Positions 56,595-64,000 of a stretch of 64,000 nt of DNA are shown piece by piece (position 1 is the first letter of the stretch; each line of letters begins with the position of its first letter). Both the position numbers and the translations under genes were made by a program. Under the pieces are notes generated by a model. It ran no database searches. It saw only the letters and a program-made list of their open reading frames with translations, and was not told the origin of the DNA. The stretch comes from Sphingomonas taxi (GTDB taxonomy: Bacteria > Pseudomonadota > Alphaproteobacteria > Sphingomonadales > Sphingomonadaceae): contig NZ_CP009571.1 of assembly GCF_000764535.1 (NCBI RefSeq), positions 186,001 through 250,000 of the forward strand, read 5' to 3'.

Positions 56595-57074
56595 CTACGG
56601 ACGTTTAGATCCAGCGCTGTCTTGTCGGGAGCGGGGCAGGGCTGTCCCGCAGGCGGCACCTGGTCGGCAGGGCGGAGCCTTCCACCCTGACATTTCGGCT
56701 TGCAGGGCCAATAGGATTTGGGCGGCGTAGGTCCCGCGCTCGTCTTGGCTCAGAATGCCGTCATGATCCGTATCGGCGTCGGCGAACGATCGATCTGCGC
56801 CTTCAACGGCTTCTTTGAGCGATATCCGTCCGTCATGGTCGGCATCCGCCAAGTCAAACTGTCGGCGAGCAACCCGGCTCTCGACGGATGGGGCGGGGAG
56901 GGCCCCCTTTGGGACCACCATTGAATGTGCTGTCGTGCTAAGCTCTTGAAAGGTGACGTAGCCATCGTGATTGGCGTCCATTCTCTCGTGAAGCGCGATT
57001 GCAGCCGATCTGTTCTGTACACGGGTTTGACCGACGGCCGCGGACATGCCGATGAATAAGGAAAGCAGGACCAT
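56595..57074 (-). CDS. EF-hand calcium-binding exported protein
   Basis: 159 residues from ATG 57074; no good ribosome-binding site, and a start up to 33 codons upstream is in frame. N-terminal signal peptide (MVLLSLFIGMSAAVG). Three EF-hand-like loops: DANHDGYVTFQE, DADHDGRISLKE and DTDHDGILSQDE, each with Asp at positions 1, 3 and 5 and Glu at 12 or near. It should bind Ca2+ in the periplasm or outside. The C-terminus carries Cys/Pro-rich sequence. Isolated gene. Confidence 0.8.
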   Translation of the reverse strand: MVLLSLFIGMSAAVGQTRVQNRSAAIALHERMDANHDGYVTFQELSTTAHSMVVPKGALPAPSVESRVARRQFDLADADHDGRISLKEAVEGADRSFADADTDHDGILSQDERGTYAAQILLALQAEMSGWKAPPCRPGAACGTALPRSRQDSAGSKRP

Positions 57075-57352
57075 ATGGGATGGTGTGGGCCACCGAGAGT
57101 GACAAGATGATGACCGGTATATGGAGATTGTCGCTCTCATCCTTGCCGGCAAGCCACAATCCGCTACCGCCAAAAAAGGCCAATCAATCGACCGATGTAA
57201 CCCTCGATGATCTGCAACTTACGATATAAACCAATGGCAGGAGCTGGAACGCTGGCGGGCCGCTCGGAACGACCGGTTCTGGTCCCTCCGTATCAGGCTG
57301 CCGAGTGCCATCGCTCTCCCTGAGCTTCGCAGCGGAGAGCGATGGGCATCAT

Positions 57353-58087
57353 TCAAGCGGTTGCGCCGCCATCGATGTTGATCGTGGTACCGGTGATATA
57401 GCTTGCATCCGGTCCGGCGAGGAATGCGACCGCGCCCGCGATCTCCTCGACCTTGCCGTAGCGGCCGAGCGGGATGGCTTGCAGCACCTGCCCCGCGAAC
57501 TCGCTGTCGGCGGGGTTCATGTCGGTGTCGATCGGTCCCGGCTGCACGGTGTTGACCAGGATGCTGCGCGGAGCGAGATCCTTCGCCCAGCCCCGTGCCA
57601 GCGCCGCGACCGCCGCCTTGGTAGCGCTGTAGACCGTGGTCGCGGGGAAGGCCATTTCGCCCGAGATGCTGCCGATCAGGATGATCCGGCCGCCATCGCT
57701 GAGATGCGGCAGCGCGGCGCGCGTGCCGACATGCAAACCCTTCACATTGACGTCGAACTGGCGGTCATAGGTCTCGTCGGTATCGTCGGTAACGATGGAA
57801 AATTCGGCCACGCCGGCATTGTGGACGAGGATGTCGATCCCGCCAAGGGCAGCGGCGGCCTGCTCGACGCCCGCGCGCTGCGATACTGGATCGGCGGCAT
57901 TGGCCTGGAAGGCGAACGCCGTGCCGCCGACGCTTTCGATCTGCGCTACGGTGGCGTCTGCGGCGGCCTTGTTGCCGGCATAGGTGATCGCGACGCTCGC
58001 GCCATCCGCTGCCAGTCGCTTGGCGATCGCCGCACCGATGCCGCGCGATCCGCCCGTGACTAGCGCCTTCTTGCCCTGAAGTGACAT
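57353..58087 (-). CDS. SDR oxidoreductase (FabG-like)
   Basis: 244 residues from ATG 58087 with GGAG upstream. VTGGSRGIGAAIAKRL, VHNAGV, a Ser in ILIGSISGEM, and YSATKAAV provide the NAD(P) and catalytic residues; LNTVQPGP-like VNTVQPGPIDTDM is also typical. It ends TGTTINIDGGATA. Likely reduces a carbonyl substrate with NADPH. Divergent from the ArsR regulator, which probably controls it. Confidence 0.92.
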   Translation of the reverse strand: MSLQGKKALVTGGSRGIGAAIAKRLAADGASVAITYAGNKAAADATVAQIESVGGTAFAFQANAADPVSQRAGVEQAAAALGGIDILVHNAGVAEFSIVTDDTDETYDRQFDVNVKGLHVGTRAALPHLSDGGRIILIGSISGEMAFPATTVYSATKAAVAALARGWAKDLAPRSILVNTVQPGPIDTDMNPADSEFAGQVLQAIPLGRYGKVEEIAGAVAFLAGPDASYITGTTINIDGGATA

Positions 58088-58219
58088 GTGCTTTCTCCAA
58101 AAGTGTCGCCGGCGATTGCGATGTCGTGTGCTGCCGGCAGGCAGGAAGATGGCGTGCCGTTCCAACGGTTCAATATTCCCGAACTATTAAATTCACGGCG
58201 GTGCCCTATATTCCCATGC

Positions 58220-58531
58220 ATGGCCCGCTTCACCCACCCCCGGCTGGAGGACGTTCCGCTCGATCTGGCGCTGCATGCGCTGGCAGATACCAATCGGCTT
58301 GGCATGGTGGCACGGCTTGCGGAGACCGAGCGGCTGAGTTGCACGGACGCGGCGCCATGCGAGACGATCCCCAAAAGCACGCTGTCGAACCACCTCAAAT
58401 TGCTGCGCGCCGCGGGACTGATCGAGACGACGCAGGCCGGGCGCGAGATGATCAACACGCTGCGGCGCGACGACTTCGATAAGCGCTTTCCCGGCCTGCT
58501 CGACGCGGTCCTCGCCAACCGGCCCGCCTAA
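58220..58531 (+). CDS. ArsR family winged-helix regulator
   Basis: 103 residues from ATG 58220. HTH: IPKSTLSNHLKLLRAAGLIETTQAG. The N-terminus (LADTNRLGMVARLAE) is the typical ArsR leader helix. The metal-binding CxC of ArsR/SmtB is absent, so it probably senses a non-metal signal. It is 132 bp from the divergent SDR start. Confidence 0.9.
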   Translation: MARFTHPRLEDVPLDLALHALADTNRLGMVARLAETERLSCTDAAPCETIPKSTLSNHLKLLRAAGLIETTQAGREMINTLRRDDFDKRFPGLLDAVLANRPA

Positions 58532-58794
58532 TTCTCGCCAAACGCGTCAAGCTCGGTTGGCGCGGCGGATCAGCTCTTGAACGAGGCGGTCGCGGGTGGT
58601 GGATATATATCTCTATCCAAGGATTGGCTTTGGCCGGCGCTGGACAGCGGCACACCCGAGGCGGTGCTGCGTGACAAAGCGGTTTATTCGCTCACATGAA
58701 TGGGCGGCATGTTTCGGGAAGCGAGAAGGGACGTGCGAACCGCCGGGACAGGGTCCCCACCGCCGCATTGAGTCTTGCTCTGGTCTGCCGGCAG
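58532..58794. other. Region with no gene seen
   Basis: 263 bp between the ArsR gene and the MsrA remnant. It contains no protein-like frame. It may be a recombination boundary. Confidence 0.35.
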
Positions 58795-58987
58795 TCAAGC
58801 GGTTGCGATCTCACTGCCGGCAGCAGGCGTACGCTGTAACAGTTTCCATTTCGGCCGGACGAAGTGACACGTGTATTCGTTGGGTCTCCGTTCGAGATAA
58901 TCCTGATGTTCCGGCTCGGCCTCCCAGAAATCGCCTGCCGGGGATAGTTCGGTGACGACCTTGCCCGACCAGAGCCCCGACGCTGGC
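58795..58987 (-). pseudogene. msrA: C-terminal remnant of peptide methionine sulfoxide reductase
   Basis: About 63 codons: [40 protein letters not shown] and RPKWKLLQ match the end of MsrA, including the conserved EHQDYL. The N-terminal catalytic GCFW part is absent. Sequence upstream of 58987 belongs to a different gene (LysR remnant, opposite strand), so a deletion or rearrangement has cut it. Confidence 0.65.
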
Positions 58988-59006
58988 CGGCGGCATTTTT
59001 TCTGCC

Positions 59007-59360
59007 GTGGTGTGCAACCGCGCATTCGAGAGCAGCTGGACGATCGACACCGCCGATGGGCAACACGCAATTGCAGTCAATCCAGTGCTCCGCTTGTTCT
59101 CGCTGGTGATGATCCGGGATGCGGCGCGTCATGGTGCCGGCGTGGCGCGCTTACCCCTGTCGCTGGTCAGCCGGGACATCACACGAGGGCGGCTGATCGT
59201 GTGGGGCGATGTCCAGAGCTCACGCATCGCGCTATGGGCGCTTTACCCCTCGCGTCGCTTGCTGAACGCCAGGGTGTCGGCATTCTTGGAGTTCCTGCGG
59301 CAATCCTTTCCGAACGGGACGGCCGAGGAACTTGCAGCCTATCTGGATGATCGGTGCTGA
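59007..59360 (+). pseudogene. C-terminal remnant of a LysR regulator
   Basis: About 117 codons match the LysR substrate-binding domain: [37 protein letters not shown] and ARVSAFLEFLRQSF. The N-terminal HTH is missing. Its 5' end abuts the MsrA remnant. It could still be translated, but it would not bind DNA. Confidence 0.65.
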
Positions 59361-59547
59361 CCTCCAGCAGCTAGCCGGTCACGACGGGTCACCTCCACGA
59401 ATGACGGCTTTCGGGCGGCGCCTGCCTGGCGACGAATGGCAGGATGTGGATCGGGCCAGCCAAAGTGCCCGCCTGAAAGCGAGCACGGCAATCCATGATA
59501 GTCGTGCGACTTATTCGCTCCCGTTCGTTGGGCGGGTGAGGAGTAAC

Positions 59548-59970
59548 ATGCCGATGACCCGTCGCATTCTTATCACCGGCGCGAGCGTCGCCGGCAACAC
59601 CGCTGCCTGGTGGCTGGGGCGCACTGGCTTCGGCGTCACCGGATTCGAGGGCACGCCCGGATTTCGCGATGGCGCCCAAAACATCGACGTGCGCGGTGTC
59701 GGCCGCGAGGTGTTGCGCCGCATGGCGCTGGAGCAGGCGGCATTGGACCTGAGTACGGGCGAAGAGGGCACCGCCTCGGTGAACAAGAACCGCAAGATCA
59801 AGGCGGAGTTTCTATTCAACGATACGGTTGCCGACGGTCCTACCGCGGAGGTGGAGATCTCGCGTAGCGACCTCGACCGGCTGCTCTACGAACCGGCACG
59901 CGAGCATGCGCCCTACCGGTTCCGGCCGCACCTGCAGCGGTTGCCGGCCCGGCGTGAGGCGCTGACATGA
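59548..59970 (+). pseudogene. Truncated FAD monooxygenase
   Basis: 140 codons from ATG 59548 with GAGGAG upstream. The FAD-binding GASVAGNTAAWWLG begins a PHBH/TetX-type monooxygenase, and ISRSDLDRLLYEPAREHAPY follows the family. Normal members are about 400 residues; homology stops near residue 125 and a short unrelated tail runs to the stop. It lacks the FAD pyrophosphate and substrate domains. The stop overlaps the DUF427 start. Confidence 0.7.
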
Positions 59971-60461
59971 GGCCGCGTCCAGATCCGGTGGCGTCCGGTC
60001 AGGAAAGCGTGTGGCGTTATCCCCGACCCGCCATCGCCGAGCCCAGCGATCGGCACATCCGCATCGAACATCACGGCGTCCTCGTCGCGGACACCCATGC
60101 GGCCGTCCGGACGCTGGAAACCAGCCATCCGCCGACCTGGTATCTGCCGCCGGTCGATCTGACGCCCGGCCTCCTGCGACGGTCGGAGCGACAATCGTTC
60201 TGCGAGTGGAAGGGCCATGCGGTCTACTGGCACCTGATGATCGGCGGCGAGCTCTTGCGCGACGTGGCGTGGAGCTATCCCGATCCGACGCCGGGCTTCG
60301 CCGTGATGCGCGACCATGTCGCCTTCTACGCCGGTCCGCTCGATCACTGCACGGTCGACGGTGAACAGGTCCGTCCCCAGCCGGCCGGCTTCTACGGCGG
60401 GTGGATCACGTCCGACCTCGCCGGGCCATTCAAGGGCGCGCCGGGCAGCATGGCATGGTGA
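59967..60461 (+). CDS. DUF427 family protein
   Basis: 164 residues from ATG 59967, overlapping the upstream stop. IRIEHHGVLVADTHAAVRTL and TWYLPPVDLTPGLL are DUF427 features; CEWKGHAVYWHL lies in the middle. The fold is a small barrel, function unknown. The ATGA overlap with the truncated oxidase suggests the upstream gene once drove its translation. The stop overlaps the photolyase start. Confidence 0.85.
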   Translation: MRPRPDPVASGQESVWRYPRPAIAEPSDRHIRIEHHGVLVADTHAAVRTLETSHPPTWYLPPVDLTPGLLRRSERQSFCEWKGHAVYWHLMIGGELLRDVAWSYPDPTPGFAVMRDHVAFYAGPLDHCTVDGEQVRPQPAGFYGGWITSDLAGPFKGAPGSMAW

Positions 60462-61933
60462 CGCCCCCTCTGCCCCCCGGCCTTCACGACTGGTGGGAGG
60501 CACCGCGCGTGCGGGCGTTGAACGAGCGCGTAGGGAAGCCTGACGGTCGCTACGTTCTCTGCTGGCTCCAGCAGGCGCTGCGCGCGCGCGATAATCCCGT
60601 GATCGATGCGAGCATCCGGCTCGGTAACGCACTTGGGCTCCCGGTGCTGGTCTATCATGGCGTACGCGAGGATTATCCTTACGCCTCCGACCGGCTGCAT
60701 CGCTTCATCCTGGGAGCCAGCCGCGATTTGGGGACCGAATGCCGCGACCGCGGCCTCGCCTGTGTTCAGCACGTCGACAGGGCCGGCCACCGGGAAAAAG
60801 GCCTCGTCCATCGCCTCGGGGCCGAGGCGGCGGCGATCGTGCTGGAGGATCAGCCGACCTTCGTCGCGCGCTGGCAGGCCGGGCGGGTCGCAATCCGCAC
60901 CGCCGTGCCCGTCTACGCGGTCGATGCCGCCTGCCTGGTGCCGCCGGCGGTGCTGGGTGACGGCATCGGCGGCCGGTCGGCCTTTCTGCGCCGCCACGAG
61001 CCCGAGCGTGACGGCTGGATGAAAACGCAAGACGTGGTGCCGCAGCTGCCGGTCTATACGGGACCGCTGCCGTTCGTCCGGGATGCGTTGGACGCATGCG
61101 ATCTCGACGGCCTGGTCGCCGGGCTCGCGATCGATCACACGCTGCCGGTCAGCGCCATGCATCCGGCCGGGCGGGGTGCGGCGGCCGACCGGCTGCGTCG
61201 CCTGACAACTCAGGTGCTACCCGGCTACGCCTCGACCCGCAACGACGCTACCCGGCCCGACGGCGCGAGCGGGCTGTCGCCCTATCTGCACTTTGGCGTG
61301 CTCGGTCCTAGGGAGGTGATGGCCGCCGTCGCTGCCGCTGACGCAGGCAGCCAACACAAGCGCAAATTTGCCGATGAGCTGCTCGGCTGGCGCGAATGGT
61401 TCCACTTCCAGGCGCGGGCGCTCGCCGCACCGGAACGCTACGATCGCATACCAGCATGGGCGTTGCAGACGCTCTCAGCTCATGCCGGAGATCCAAGGCC
61501 CGAGCTGGAGACGCTGGAGGCGCTGCTTCATGGCGAGACGCGCGACGAAACTTGGAACGCCTGCCAGAGGCAGTTTCTGGCCGACGGGTGGATGCACAAC
61601 AACCTGCGGATGTACTGGGGCAAGCGCCTCCTGGCGATGACGCCCAGTCCCGAGGCGGCATGGGCAACCGCCTGCTATCTCAACGATCGACTGAGCCTCG
61701 ATGGTCGCGATCCGTCGACCTACGGCAACATCGCCGCCATGTTCGCCAGCTCCCCGTCAGACCGCGAGCGGCCGATCTACGGCCGCGTCGCGACCCGCGG
61801 CGACGGTTCTACCCGCCGCAGGGCGGGCGGCGATGCATGGCTATCGGCCGCCGCGTCAAGGCCTGTCCCGCAGGTATCGACTCCCGTGGAGGTGCCCGTC
61901 GATCCGTATCTCACCGGCGAGCCGACGATCTAA
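60455..61933 (+). CDS. Class II CPD photolyase-like protein
   Basis: 492 residues from ATG 60455 (GTG 60458 alternative). The C-terminal FAD domain has YLHFGVLGPREVM, KRKFADELLGWREWFHF, NNLRMYWGKRLL, LDGRDPSTYGNIAAMF and ERPIYGRV, which match class II photolyases. N-terminal antenna-like domain is shorter than in class I. It repairs UV pyrimidine dimers with light. It overlaps DUF427; the pair may form a light-stress operon. Confidence 0.88.
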   Translation: MVTPPLPPGLHDWWEAPRVRALNERVGKPDGRYVLCWLQQALRARDNPVIDASIRLGNALGLPVLVYHGVREDYPYASDRLHRFILGASRDLGTECRDRGLACVQHVDRAGHREKGLVHRLGAEAAAIVLEDQPTFVARWQAGRVAIRTAVPVYAVDAACLVPPAVLGDGIGGRSAFLRRHEPERDGWMKTQDVVPQLPVYTGPLPFVRDALDACDLDGLVAGLAIDHTLPVSAMHPAGRGAAADRLRRLTTQVLPGYASTRNDATRPDGASGLSPYLHFGVLGPREVMAAVAAADAGSQHKRKFADELLGWREWFHFQARALAAPERYDRIPAWALQTLSAHAGDPRPELETLEALLHGETRDETWNACQRQFLADGWMHNNLRMYWGKRLLAMTPSPEAAWATACYLNDRLSLDGRDPSTYGNIAAMFASSPSDRERPIYGRVATRGDGSTRRRAGGDAWLSAAASRPVPQVSTPVEVPVDPYLTGEPTI

Positions 61934-62045
61934 AGCATAATGGAATCGGTCTTTAGGGCGTGCGATTTTGCTTTAAGGTCGCTGCGGCGACAGGTTCTCA
62001 CGCATGTCGGAGGGTCTGTGGCCGACCACCTGACGGGCAGCACGT

Positions 62046-62825
62046 TCAGTTCGGTTGGTTACCCTCTTCACGCTGCTTGGCGGCGCGCTCCGTCAGCGTT
62101 TTCAACGTCTCGTCGAAGCGGCCCTCGCGTTCGGCCTGACGCAGGAACTGGACCTCGTCAACAAGGATTTCGGCTGGCGTAGGTTGCTGGGCGAATTGCA
62201 TGGCGACAGCATCGGCGAACGCGTCGAGCGGCATGTAGCCTGGTCGGTTCGCCTGTCCTGGCGTGAGGTCGGTCTGCACGCCCGGCGGGGCCAGCTCGAT
62301 CACCTCGATCTTGCCCGCCAACTGGGTCCGGAGCGAGACTGAGTAGGAGTGGATAGCTGCCTTGGTCGCCGAGTAGGTCGGCGCCGCCACCAGCGGCACA
62401 TATGCAAGGCCCGAGGTGACCGTGACGATCGCGGCATCGGGCTGACCCATAAGATGGTCGATCAGCGCGTTCGTCAGCCGGATCGTGCCGAGTATATTGA
62501 TCGCCAGCGTCGCTTCGGCGTCGGCCAGGTCGCGCCGACCCGTCAGATCCTCAAACTTCATGATGCCGGCATTGTTGAACAGCACGTTCAGCGCCGGAAA
62601 GTCGGCTACGACCTGCTTGGCGAAATCGTCGACTTGCGCAGCGTCTTCGACATCCAGCGTTATTGTATGGATGCGATCACGCCCATCTGCCGCCCGCTGA
62701 AGCGCCTCTTGGCGTCGCCCGGCGATTATGACCGTGTCACCGCGATCATGGAAGCGGTGCGCCAGCGCTTCGCCGATACCGCTGCCTCCACCCGTCATCA
62801 GGATCGTGTTGCCGCTAATCTTCAT
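62046..62825 (-). CDS. SDR oxidoreductase (DltE-like)
   Basis: 259 residues from ATG 62825 with GGAG upstream. LMTGGGSGIGEALAHRF, FNNAGIMKFEDL, YSATKAAIHSYS are intact. It belongs to the DltE-like subset with a long insert after the YxxxK. Substrate unknown. It is convergent with the photolyase, 112 bp away. Confidence 0.9.
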   Translation of the reverse strand: MKISGNTILMTGGGSGIGEALAHRFHDRGDTVIIAGRRQEALQRAADGRDRIHTITLDVEDAAQVDDFAKQVVADFPALNVLFNNAGIMKFEDLTGRRDLADAEATLAINILGTIRLTNALIDHLMGQPDAAIVTVTSGLAYVPLVAAPTYSATKAAIHSYSVSLRTQLAGKIEVIELAPPGVQTDLTPGQANRPGYMPLDAFADAVAMQFAQQPTPAEILVDEVQFLRQAEREGRFDETLKTLTERAAKQREEGNQPN

Positions 62826-63338
62826 GGTTGATCGCTCCGCATCGGGAAAAGGTCGTCGGCTCAGAATGATCGCCGCACCGGATCGTTCATCGATGCCTGA
62901 GCCGGCGCGTCGACATACCTGAACGAGCGACCGAATTCGGTAGAGCCTCAACCTGTCCTGAATGACTGCAACTGGGCGGAAGCGGAAGCGATACCCACCA
63001 ATCGCCCGTGATCGCATAATGAACGGGTGTCCGAAGATGGTGAGCGCACAAATTGGTTTGGCAGTCGGCTTCCGGGTCCGAACGGTTATGGCCTGCCGAA
63101 CATCGCTATCATCGATGCCTGCCGTCGATCTATGCGCCAGTGAGGTCGGTGGATGCCGTAAATGTGCAAGAATATCCCGGAATGCTATCGACGGCAGGCA
63201 GGGTACGTCGTGCTGAATGGCCGCTCGAAGCGCAAGCGAGACAGCAATCGCTATGCCGGCACTATGAAGAAATCTAAAATCAATCTCGAGATGCTACGTC
63301 GCGCGCGATAGCTGAACTGCCACAACAAGGATTGTGGC
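62826..63338. other. Intergenic region with inverted repeat
   Basis: 513 bp of low coding potential between the SDR and the next gene. It holds a 14-bp inverted repeat (63116-63129 and 63187-63200) around 57 bp. No clear frame on either strand was seen. Confidence 0.4.
63116..63200. repeat. 14-bp inverted repeat with 57-bp spacer
   Basis: TGCCTGCCGTCGAT and ATCGACGGCAGGCA are exact inverse copies. No transposase or recombinase gene lies nearby. It could be a long transcript hairpin or the trace of a small mobile element. Confidence 0.45.
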
Positions 63339-63887
63339 ATGCCTGCTCGACATCGTCTGCAACCCGTCGATTTTGGTCTCCGTGCTGTCGGTGCACTTCT
63401 CTGCTGCATCGCCTACGTTGCGATCGCGCATCTCACGGCCATGCACATCCGGCCTCGATCGGCAGGAGCGCTCGCCTACGGCCTGGCCACGGCCGGCTTC
63501 TTGGGTGCGAGTGCGGGCAGCACCATGACCGTTCTCGGTCATCATCTCTTCGACGCGATCGAGGTGAGCCAGCGGTGGCAGCACCGGCCGCAAGCCATAA
63601 CGCAATCGTATCTTCAACCGGAGTTTGCAACTGCGATGGACAGGTCGGATGTCGAGATGCTGGTCGTCGGTATGGATGCCGACGGCGGCTGGACGGTACT
63701 AGGCGGCGAAGGGTGGCTGCTCGGACGTTTTCCCACAAGACAAGCGGCCCAGCATTACGCGCGCGACCAGCGGCGGCAGCGTCCGGCCATTTCGATCGCG
63801 TCGTCATCGGGCCATCCTCCCCGGCTTGAGGGGCGTCTCAGCCTGGCAAGCGTGCAGCGGCCCAACGGATCTGTCGGGAATGTATGA
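63339..63887 (+). CDS. Two-module hypothetical protein
   Basis: 182 residues. The N-terminal ~80 residues form two helices (LLCCIAYVAIAHLT, YGLATAGFLGASAGSTMTVLG) ending in HHLFDAIEVSQRW, a pattern of small sphingomonad membrane proteins. From about residue 98 comes a soluble module: DADGGWTVLGGEGWLLGRFP and TRQAAQHYARDQRR, resembling DUF2188-like units. It may be a fusion of two small genes. No function known. Confidence 0.6.
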   Translation: MPARHRLQPVDFGLRAVGALLCCIAYVAIAHLTAMHIRPRSAGALAYGLATAGFLGASAGSTMTVLGHHLFDAIEVSQRWQHRPQAITQSYLQPEFATAMDRSDVEMLVVGMDADGGWTVLGGEGWLLGRFPTRQAAQHYARDQRRQRPAISIASSSGHPPRLEGRLSLASVQRPNGSVGNV

Positions 63888-63888
63888 C

Positions 63889-64000
63889 ATGGGCCACCGC
63901 CTCTGCGGTCTCGCCACGTTCGTGTTGGGATGTCTCGGATGGCTGCTCGTCATCCACGGCAGGGCGCTATTCAGGCGTGGAGATCGGTCAACGGGTATAG
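63889..64000 (+). CDS. Possible membrane protein, 3' end outside window
   Basis: From ATG 63889 the frame (MGHRLCGLATFVLGCLGWLL) continues past the window end. It begins two bases after the preceding stop and is hydrophobic. Too short to judge further. Confidence 0.4.
   Translation, partial: MGHRLCGLATFVLGCLGWLLVIHGRALFRRGDRSTGI

Overview
The window is GC-rich (about two thirds G+C) and looks like the chromosome of a Sphingomonas-type alphaproteobacterium (order Sphingomonadales). Three large TonB-dependent receptors, an HME-type RND pump, a Pho-box-like repeat of the alphaproteobacterial form, many ATGA/GTGA gene overlaps and the sphingomonad-like GyrA all fit this. No tRNA, rRNA, CRISPR array or intact insertion sequence was seen. 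The assignment rests on gene content and remembered family features, not on a search.

Layout. 1-7.4 kb is housekeeping: a DUF952 gene (cut by the window edge), gyrA, yaaA with a coupled SDR, a TPR-like periplasmic protein and an Lrp/AsnC regulator. 7.6-10.8 kb holds an odd, apparently degenerate histidine kinase coupled to a polysaccharide-deacetylase-like protein, then a small secreted/membrane protein with a strong terminator. 11.5-19.5 kb is a heavy-metal-type RND efflux operon (adaptor, pump, outer-membrane factor) divergent from a coupled response regulator/sensor kinase pair. 19.5-21.4 kb is a LysR regulator divergent from an NAD-dependent epimerase-like enzyme. 21.5-28.9 kb is a sucrose-utilisation-like (sux-type) region: LacI regulator, sugar MFS transporter, amylosucrase, aldo/keto reductase and a TonB receptor, with a perfect 16-bp LacI-type operator between transporter and amylosucrase. 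29-33 kb has a PhzF enzyme and a second TonB receptor. 33.8-36 kb has a ClC chloride/proton antiporter divergent from a MarR regulator with a 19-bp palindrome between them.

36.3-45.3 kb is the most interesting block. A coupled SDR + coniferyl-aldehyde-dehydrogenase-like pair is divergent from a tightly packed operon: alanine-racemase-fold PLP enzyme, TonB receptor, MFS transporter, aldonolactone-oxidase-type flavoprotein and TetR regulator with a 14-bp palindrome. It carries its own uptake, chemistry and regulation and I cannot match it to a named pathway.

45.3-64 kb is accessory and partly eroded: an Mpo1-like protein, a Crp/Fnr regulator, a Zur-box-controlled ZigA GTPase with DUF1826, glutaminase, a LytTR-DUF2306-membrane protein operon, a DUF1348-TetR operon with twin operators, an EF-hand protein, SDR genes, an ArsR regulator, and DUF427 coupled to a class II photolyase. 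Between them lie truncated genes: GNAT, VOC, molybdenum hydroxylase, MsrA, LysR and FAD monooxygenase. This suggests repeated recombination and decay.
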